Assembly (NCBI RefSeq): GCF_012913485.1
Contig: NZ_CP051774.1
Coordinates: 434,001-498,000 of the forward strand
DNA from: Luteolibacter luteus
Lineage (GTDB): Bacteria; Verrucomicrobiota; Verrucomicrobiia; Verrucomicrobiales; Akkermansiaceae
Direction: 5' to 3'
DNA length: 64,000 nt
The stretch's first letter is position 1; each line of letters begins with the position of its first letter. Both the position numbers and the translations under genes were made by a program. Below, piece after piece: positions 58,651-64,000 of this stretch. The notes below the pieces were generated by a model. It did not search any database and had not been told where the DNA came from. It worked only from the letters and a program-made list of their open reading frames with translations.

Positions 58651-60453
58651 TCAGCGGCGCACGATCTGGTGCAGCGCATGAATCAGCGCATCCACATCCG
58701 CGCGGTTGTTGTAAAACGCAAGCGAAGGACGGATCGTGCCCTCCACGCCGAAGTGACGCACCGCCGGCATCGCACAATGGTGCCCCGCACGCACCGCGAT
58801 TCCCTGCTGGTCCAGATGCTTCGCGATCCGCTCGTTCGGAATCCCCGGCACTACGAAACCGAAGACGCTCGCCTTGTCCGAGGCCGTGCCGATCTGGCGC
58901 ACGCCATGCACGGAGCGCAGCGCCTCCTCCGCATACTCCAGCAGCGAGTGCTCATACGCGGCAAGTGCCGGGATCCCGAGCTCGAACATGTAATCGATCG
59001 CCGCGCCCAGACCCACGACGCCCGCGATGTCCGGGGTACCGGCCTCGAACTTCTCCGGCGGCGCGTTATACACCGTCCGTTCGAAGCTCACATCCTTGAT
59101 CATGTGCCCCCCGCCCTGCCACGGCGGCATCGCCTCCAGCAGGTGCGACTTGCCGTAAAGCGCGCCGATCCCCGTGGGACCGAAAACCTTGTGTCCGGAG
59201 AAGACGAAGAAATCCGCATCCAGCGCCTGCACGTTGATCGGCAGGTGCGGCGTCGATTGCGCTCCATCCACCAGTACCGGAATCCCGCGCGAGTGCGCCA
59301 TCGCGATGATTTCTTGTACGGGATTCACCGTACCAAGGGCGTTCGAGACCTGCGTCACCGAAACAATCTTCGTCCGCTCGTTCAGCAAGCGCGGCAGCTC
59401 CTCGATCAAAAGCTCGCCGCGGTCGTTGATCGGGATCACCCGCAGGTTCGCACCCACTTGGCTTGCCAGGATCTGCCACGGCACGATGTTCGCGTGATGC
59501 TCCAGCTGGCTCACCAGGATCTCGTCACCTTGGCCAATGTTCTGGTGCCCCCAGCTCTGCGCCACCAGGTTGATGGCCTCCGTCGTTCCGCGTACGAAGA
59601 CGATCTCCTTCGCATCCGCCGCGCCCAGGAATTGCCGAACTTTCTCCCGACCGCCTTCGAAAAGTTCGGTCGACCGTGCCGCCAGCGTGTGCGCCGCACG
59701 GTGGATGTTCGAGTTATCCCGCGAATAAAAGCGCGAGGTTGCATCGATCACGCTCTGCGGCTTGTGCGTCGTCGCCGCATTGTCCAGCCACACCAGGGTC
59801 TTGCCATTCACGTGCTGCTGCAGCGCCGGGAAGTCCTTCCGCACCCCATCCACATTGAAATCCGGCAGTGCGGCAAAGGCCGATGGCTGCGTGCCGAAAG
59901 TCGAAAACGAGGGGATATGCGGAGCATCCTTCAGGAAATAGAACTCGGCCAGAGACTCCTCTGTTAGACCCGGCAGTTGCCAGTCCGGCTTGGCACCGTC
60001 CCGCTTCACCGGCACCTCCAGCCGTGACCCTAGATCCTGCGCATAAAAAGACGGCTCGCCGAATTCGTGCGAGCGCGTATCGCCCGGACGATGCGTCCCT
60101 GTCGGCGGCTGCTCGTTCTTCGGCGCAGGCTCAGGCTCCGCCGCCACTACCGTCGGATGCACCGGCGGCGCGGAGATTGCGGAGGCATTCGGAAACCCAC
60201 CGGAAAGCGCGATATCCCGGTTGCCCCCCTGCCCGCCTTGCGGTGCCTCCAGTGGATTCACCGGCACCTCGCCCGGCTCCACCGGCAGCCCCGCCACCGT
60301 GTGCGGCAGCGAAACCGGCGAGACGGACGGCGCGTTCCCCGCAGCCGCGCCCGAGAAGAACTCGTTCGCCAGCCGCGAGATCAGCGCCGTGCCAAAATCC
60401 TCCGTCCCCGAATCGAACGAAGGAAGGGACGGTTCAAGCCGTGGGATAGACAT
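58651..60453 (-). CDS. Encapsulin-associated cysteine desulfurase (SufS-type) with long disordered N-terminus
   Basis: 600 residues from the ATG at 60453 (MSIPRLEPSLPSFDSG). Residues 1-200 are a Pro/Ala/Ser/Gly-rich extension, predicted disordered, with short conserved-looking islands near 135-195 (EFGEPSFYAQDLGSRLEV). The catalytic part is SufS-type: PLP Lys422 in FSGHKVFGPTG, and catalytic Cys560 in RAGHHCAMPAV. It strips sulfur from cysteine, leaving persulfide. In Synechococcus elongatus and others the extension of such CyD cargo proteins targets them into the family 2A shell. The gene overlaps the shell gene by 20 nt. Confidence 0.92.
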   Translation of the reverse strand: MSIPRLEPSLPSFDSGTEDFGTALISRLANEFFSGAAAGNAPSVSPVSLPHTVAGLPVEPGEVPVNPLEAPQGGQGGNRDIALSGGFPNASAISAPPVHPTVVAAEPEPAPKNEQPPTGTHRPGDTRSHEFGEPSFYAQDLGSRLEVPVKRDGAKPDWQLPGLTEESLAEFYFLKDAPHIPSFSTFGTQPSAFAALPDFNVDGVRKDFPALQQHVNGKTLVWLDNAATTHKPQSVIDATSRFYSRDNSNIHRAAHTLAARSTELFEGGREKVRQFLGAADAKEIVFVRGTTEAINLVAQSWGHQNIGQGDEILVSQLEHHANIVPWQILASQVGANLRVIPINDRGELLIEELPRLLNERTKIVSVTQVSNALGTVNPVQEIIAMAHSRGIPVLVDGAQSTPHLPINVQALDADFFVFSGHKVFGPTGIGALYGKSHLLEAMPPWQGGGHMIKDVSFERTVYNAPPEKFEAGTPDIAGVVGLGAAIDYMFELGIPALAAYEHSLLEYAEEALRSVHGVRQIGTASDKASVFGFVVPGIPNERIAKHLDQQGIAVRAGHHCAMPAVRHFGVEGTIRPSLAFYNNRADVDALIHALHQIVRR

Positions 60454-61378
60454 ACTCGTGGTAGTTGCCGAGGGAAACGCCATCCAGGCTCGCCAGCGCA
60501 TCCTCGCCCAGCTTCGCGAGGGAGAAGTATCGCGTCACCAGATGCGAGGCGATCGAATGCTTGTTCGTGCCCATGTAGCGCACCGAAAGACCCGGCTCGA
60601 TCTCCCCTGCCACGCCCGCCTTCTGCAGGCCCACCACGCCGCGCTGCTTCTCGCCCACCCGCAGCAGCAGGATGCTCGTCGTGCCATCCTGGATCGGCAA
60701 TTTGTCGCTCGGGATCAGCGGAATCCCGCGCCACGTGATGAAGGGAGAGCCAAAGAGCGTCACCGTCGGCGGCGGCACGCCGCGGCGCGTCGCCTCCCGG
60801 CCAAAGGCGGTGATTGCCTTCGGATGCGCCAGGAAGAAAGCGGGTTTCTTCCACACCAAGGAAATCAGTTCATCCAAGTCATCCGGCGTCGGCGGTCCCT
60901 TGCGCGTCTGGATCCGCTGGGAAGGGATCACTGAATTCAGCAGGCCGAAGCTCGGGTGGTTCACCAGTTCGTACTCCTCCCGCTCCTTCACCGCTTCCAC
61001 CGTCAGCCGCACCTGCTCTCGCAGCTGGTCGATCGCGTTGCTGTAGAGATCCGTGATCCGCGTGTGCGTCTGAAGTACGGTCTGGATCGTACTAAGGTGA
61101 TACTCCCGCGGGTCCTGCTCGTAATCGATATAGTCGCGCGGTAGCTCCGGCTCACCATCGTCCACCGTCAGCAGGTCCACGGTGATGCCTTGCGTGTTCT
61201 GTTTCACGCGGTTCACGCGATAGACGCCGCCGTCGACGTCCACCCAAGGCAAGAGAAGATGCAGCCAGCGGGGCGTGATCTCATCCCACTGCGGTGGGGT
61301 CACGGTCGCGGTGGCAAGATTGCGGGCAGCCTCGGCACTCACGCTGAGGCGGGCGGGGACATCGGACGGATCGCTCAT
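60434..61378 (-). CDS. Family 2A encapsulin nanocompartment shell protein
   Basis: 314 residues of HK97 fold, similar to SrpI of Synechococcus (319 aa). It has DEITPRWLHLLLPWVDVDGG and VYRVNRVKQN near the N-terminus, the E-loop-like region, YELVNHPSFGLLNSV, HPKAITAFGREATRRG and the C-terminal SIASHLVTRYFSLAKLGE and GDALASLDG-type end. No cyclic-nucleotide-binding domain is inserted, so it is 2A, not 2B. Family 2A shells house cysteine desulfurase and are induced on sulfur starvation or used for sulfur storage. It is first in the minus-strand operon, with its stop inside the desulfurase start. Confidence 0.93.
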   Translation of the reverse strand: MSDPSDVPARLSVSAEAARNLATATVTPPQWDEITPRWLHLLLPWVDVDGGVYRVNRVKQNTQGITVDLLTVDDGEPELPRDYIDYEQDPREYHLSTIQTVLQTHTRITDLYSNAIDQLREQVRLTVEAVKEREEYELVNHPSFGLLNSVIPSQRIQTRKGPPTPDDLDELISLVWKKPAFFLAHPKAITAFGREATRRGVPPPTVTLFGSPFITWRGIPLIPSDKLPIQDGTTSILLLRVGEKQRGVVGLQKAGVAGEIEPGLSVRYMGTNKHSIASHLVTRYFSLAKLGEDALASLDGVSLGNYHEYVYPTA

Positions 61379-62042
61379 GATTTGAACGGGGAGAGTAGTG
61401 GTTTGGATAGTGAGAAAGCCGCTCCTGCGGCATGCCGGGCGCGATCCCTCCGCAGCACGGGCGGGATCGCATCACATCAGTTCACCGGGGGCCTTCCCTT
61501 GCACGGGATGAGCATCGGCCCGGGTGCCTCCAAACACATGGTCGGCAGCTTCGCGAATCCGCGGGGTTGTCTTTGTGGGACTCGCCACTCGCAGGGAAGC
61601 GCCGCGACGCTGCTCCTCCGGCCCCCTGTTGTCAATCCGAAGAAATCCCCTCAATCGATAGACAATTGGCCAAGACCCTTAATTTACAGATCAAAAAATA
61701 AATCTTGAATTCCCACACAAGCGTGGGAATTATATTTTGATCACTTCGCCAACCGGCCTTTCAATAGGCCTCCAAGGCGTGTTCTTCGGGACGCTGTCCC
61801 ATGTTAGGATCGACCCTAATGTTTCCCGTACTTTCCAGCTCCACCCCTGCATTCCGGACTCTCCGCTCCGGAATCGTCGGCTGTTGTTGCTGTTGAGAGC
61901 CCTCAGGAAGCGACCGCTATGGCGGTGAATGGCACCCCAGCATCCCCGGGGCATCGTCATGGCTTTCAGAGGTCCCCGGCCATTCAGGCCGGACAAGCGG
62001 GCAAACCTTTGTCTTCAATCCACCTTTCACATTTCAGATCCC
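61379..62042. other. Intergenic region with the encapsulin operon control region
   Basis: About 660 bp. The AT-rich part, 61670-61745, holds the nested palindrome and is the probable promoter/operator for the minus-strand encapsulin operon, 330 bp upstream of its first start; the leader between is GC-rich and could be structured. From 61745 to 62042, ahead of the small plus-strand gene, I see no clear element. Confidence 0.5.
61689..61742. promoter_or_regulatory. Nested palindrome upstream of the encapsulin operon, copy 2
   Basis: An inner perfect palindrome AATTCCCAC-ACAAGC-GTGGGAATT (61708-61731) is flanked by outer GATCAAAA (61689-61696) and TTTTGATC (61735-61742). It shares the spacer and arms, and the adjoining ATCTTGA/CAAGA(A)AT sequence, with the inverted copy at 55403-55426. 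The likely role is binding of a dimeric sulfur- or redox-sensing regulator. Confidence 0.7.
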
Positions 62043-62384
62043 ATGCTTTACCTCGTCCACGCTGGCACCGTCATTTCAACAGCCTCCGAACTCGAACCCG
62101 CCTATCCCGGCCGCTGGCAACGCGGTCAGATCCTCTACTTCTCTATCAATTCCGAACCGCTCGACGACAACATCGAGGAAGCGGCCCTGATGAATAGCTC
62201 AGGAGAACTGTGGCACGTCGAGATCCTAACCTCCTCCCACCCGCGAAACCGGGATTCCCCCGCTCTCTCCGGCGTCGTCGCCCGGGTACTCCGGAAGCTC
62301 GAAGCCGATGCGGCCCTGTTGTCGCTACTGCCGCAGCGCCCGAAGATCTCCGCATTTCCCCTCACCCGGGAATATGCGGCATGA
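62043..62384 (+). CDS. Protein of unknown function
   Basis: 113 residues from the ATG at 62043 (MLYLVHAGTVISTASELEP); in-frame sequence upstream is Pro/Arg rich and unlike a protein N-terminus. I do not recognise the family. It contains a beta-strand-like start and a stretch IEEAALMNSSGELWHVEIL; no signal or membrane segment is apparent. It is convergent with plsC, 22 bp away. Confidence 0.5.
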   Translation: MLYLVHAGTVISTASELEPAYPGRWQRGQILYFSINSEPLDDNIEEAALMNSSGELWHVEILTSSHPRNRDSPALSGVVARVLRKLEADAALLSLLPQRPKISAFPLTREYAA

Positions 62385-62406
62385 CGAGGAGCTGCGGCTG
62401 CAGCTC

Positions 62407-63018
62407 CTAGAGCGCCTTTACCGCGTCCATGATCCGGTCCGCGATGTGTTGGTAGCCGTGCTTCCCCTTCGCCGTCTCGAGCTCCTCTGCGGTAAGCCGG
62501 ATCGGCGGACCGATATGCAGTGAGATCTGGCTAAAGCGCACACGGGCCGAACCACGCGGCAATGCCTCACGCGCACCACGGATACGGATCGGTTGGATCA
62601 CCGCATTCGTCTTCACCGCGATGAGTCCCACGCCTGGCTGGGCCACGCCCAGATCACCGGTGAGACTGCGCTCCCCTTCCGGGAAGATCAGCACCCGCTT
62701 GCCGGAGCTCAGCAGCTTGATGATGGCCTTCAGGCTGGTCATGTCCGGCCGGTCCTGATCCACCGGGATGGAGTTCCACGCGAGGTAGATCCACTTCAGC
62801 AGAGCCCCCTTCATGAGGGTCTTCCGCGCGAGGTAGAACATCTCGTCGTGATAGAGCGTCCCGATCAACGGCGGATCCAGGAAGCTCTCGTGGTTCGCGG
62901 CGATGAGCACCGCGCCTTCAGTCACGAGATGCTCGCGACCCACGACTTTCAGACCGAAAAGCGAGCGATAGGCACTCCCGAAGAGCGACCAACCGAACCA
63001 GTATACCCAACGCATCAT
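62407..63018 (-). CDS. plsC: 1-acyl-sn-glycerol-3-phosphate acyltransferase
   Basis: 203 residues from 63018 (MMRWVYWFGW). The acyltransferase motif NHESFLDP (His43, Asp48) and the FPEGERSLTG motif are present, with a membrane-associated hydrophobic start. PlsC adds a second acyl chain to lysophosphatidic acid to give phosphatidic acid for phospholipid synthesis. The gene follows cmk by 28 bp on the same strand, a frequent aroA-cmk-plsC order. Confidence 0.92.
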   Translation of the reverse strand: MMRWVYWFGWSLFGSAYRSLFGLKVVGREHLVTEGAVLIAANHESFLDPPLIGTLYHDEMFYLARKTLMKGALLKWIYLAWNSIPVDQDRPDMTSLKAIIKLLSSGKRVLIFPEGERSLTGDLGVAQPGVGLIAVKTNAVIQPIRIRGAREALPRGSARVRFSQISLHIGPPIRLTAEELETAKGKHGYQHIADRIMDAVKAL

Positions 63019-63046
63019 AGGCCAAGGAGAAGCAGGAAAAGTTCTA

Positions 63047-63727
63047 TCAGATCGAGCCGTCCCCCGACCAAGCACTCTCGGGGATCGGGAAACCCTGGCT
63101 CACCAGGATTTCCAAAGCAGCCGCCACGCCGGTTTCGATCGTGTGTCCTGAGGTATCGAGAATCGCGGCACCTTCCGCGATCTTCAACGGAGCCGTTTCG
63201 CGGCGGCTATCAGCGTGATCGCGCGCGGCCACGGAATCCACCTCGCCGACTTCCTCACGACGCGCCTCGCGCACCGTCGGGTCGGCATCCATGTAAATCT
63301 TGTACGGCGTCTCGGGAAAGACGACGGTGCCGATGTCCCGGCCTTCCATCACCACATCGCCCAGCTTCAGGTAATCCCGCTGCAGGGAAACGAGGCACTC
63401 GCGGACTTCCGGCACCGCGGCCACCGCGGAGACGTTCGCATTCACCTCCTCGCTGCGGAGTTCATCACCGGGATCCACTCCGTCGACGGCTACGGTGGAA
63501 GATAATCCATCCACCCCGCACTGGAGCTCCATGCCCTTCAGCGCCTCGACCACAGCCAGGCGGTCGTTCGCATCCACGCCCAATTGCAGGACCTTCCAGG
63601 TCACGGCCCGATACATCGCGCCGGAGTTCACCATGATCAGGCCGAGGCGCTTCGAGAGGATGCGCGCAAGCGTGCTCTTCCCGGACGCGGCCGGACCGTC
63701 AATGGCGATGGCTCGATGAAGGATCAT
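63047..63727 (-). CDS. cmk: Cytidylate kinase
   Basis: 226 residues. The P-loop is GPAASGKST (about 11-19), followed by NSGAMYRAVTWKVL and the EGRDIGTVVFPE motif with the nucleotide-binding Arg/Asp, and a DADPTVREARR segment. Cmk phosphorylates CMP and dCMP. It overlaps aroA by ATGA at 63724-63727. Confidence 0.96.
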   Translation of the reverse strand: MILHRAIAIDGPAASGKSTLARILSKRLGLIMVNSGAMYRAVTWKVLQLGVDANDRLAVVEALKGMELQCGVDGLSSTVAVDGVDPGDELRSEEVNANVSAVAAVPEVRECLVSLQRDYLKLGDVVMEGRDIGTVVFPETPYKIYMDADPTVREARREEVGEVDSVAARDHADSRRETAPLKIAEGAAILDTSGHTIETGVAAALEILVSQGFPIPESAWSGDGSI

Positions 63728-64000
63728 GGCTGAACGGGAACCGTGGGCAGATCGTAGTCAGCCTCGACCTTGCTTTCGGCGAGAACCGCGGCGAGCTGCT
63801 TGGAGAAACCGGGATAAGACGTGTTCACGCACTCGGTATTGCGCATCACCGTCTCGCCGCTGGCGAAAAGCCCTGCGATCGCGAAGGCCATTGCGATGCG
63901 GTGATCGCCATGGCTCTCCATCGTGGCGGCATGAAGCGGTGAACCACCGGTAATCTCCATGCCGTCCTCGAATTCTTCCACCTGACCGCCCATCGCACGC
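63724..64000 (-). CDS. aroA: 3-phosphoshikimate 1-carboxyvinyltransferase, C-terminal part (start outside window)
   Basis: About 91 C-terminal residues are present and the frame is open at the window edge. The end of EPSP synthase is recognised by SHGDHRIAMAFAIAG, with the conserved His-Arg and Asp, followed by the CVNTSYPGFSKQL region. The enzyme joins shikimate-3-phosphate to PEP in the aromatic pathway. It is coupled to cmk by an ATGA overlap. Confidence 0.92.
   Translation of the reverse strand, partial: RAMGGQVEEFEDGMEITGGSPLHAATMESHGDHRIAMAFAIAGLFASGETVMRNTECVNTSYPGFSKQLAAVLAESKVEADYDLPTVPVQP

Noticed and set aside
1-64000. tRNA and rRNA genes
   Set aside because: I looked for T-loop-like GGTTCGA patterns with flanking arms and for rRNA stretches and saw none that could be supported; a covariance search (tRNAscan-SE/Rfam) would be decisive.

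Overview
The window looks like a chromosomal segment of a high-GC, Gram-negative verrucomicrobium, most likely of the Luteolibacter/Verrucomicrobiaceae type. This is inferred from PEP-CTERM proteins ending in VPEPS plus RRRRRN, a single-chain SecDF, RCC1-repeat secreted proteins, FolE2, a family 2A encapsulin operon and class I-like HMG-CoA reductase. No rRNA, tRNA, CRISPR array, phage or insertion sequence was recognised. Genes are dense and often overlap by ATGA.

Layout. 1-8.8 kb: the end of a CPA2-type antiporter, a secreted unknown, a lipoprotein hydrolase, then tgt-yajC-secDF ending in a strong terminator, and an outer-membrane barrel. 8.8-10.8 kb (minus): a DksA/TraR-like protein, bL33, bS18 and FolE2. 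11-12.9 kb: scpB and pheA. 13-18.5 kb (minus): a secreted-protein island with two tandem PEP-CTERM paralogues (one frameshifted), a 14-repeat RCC1 protein fused to a trypsin-like protease, and a small calcium-repeat protein. 18.9-23.3 kb (minus): hisD behind a cytochrome-oxidase assembly cluster (ctaB, two SCO-like proteins, DUF420). 23.5-26.6 kb: an active HtrA-like protease coupled to a pseudoprotease lipoprotein. 26.7-36.6 kb: mixed housekeeping and unknown genes (EboD-like cyclase, NUDIX, accA, acpP, thiH-thiS, SanA-like, lipid kinase, maf). 36.9-40.5 kb: an orphan ZnuA-like protein and a two-component system whose sensor has discoidin-like domains.

40.7-50.9 kb is the least explained part. 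A class I-like HMG-CoA reductase is followed, after an intergenic region full of repeats, by a tightly coupled six-gene operon: UbiA-like prenyltransferase, PEP-synthase-like phosphotransferase, BtaA-like 3-amino-3-carboxypropyl transferase, a VTE5/dolichol-kinase-like membrane protein, a GNAT acyltransferase and an OleC-like AMP-forming ligase. Together these suggest an undescribed isoprenoid or aminolipid pathway; this is inference from family chemistry and operon structure. It is followed by a small surface-polysaccharide set (glycosyltransferase, nitroreductase-like, polysaccharide pyruvyl transferase; 51-54.2 kb).

55.6-61.4 kb (minus) is a sulfur-storage encapsulin operon: family 2A shell protein, cysteine desulfurase with a 200-residue disordered N-terminal extension (probable cargo signal), a HAD phosphatase-like protein, a membrane rhodanese, serine acetyltransferase and cysteine synthase. 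Two nearly identical palindromes (AATtCCCAC-N6-GTGGGAATT) lie in opposite orientation on either side of it. The window closes with an unknown ORF and the plsC-cmk-aroA operon (minus; aroA runs off the end).
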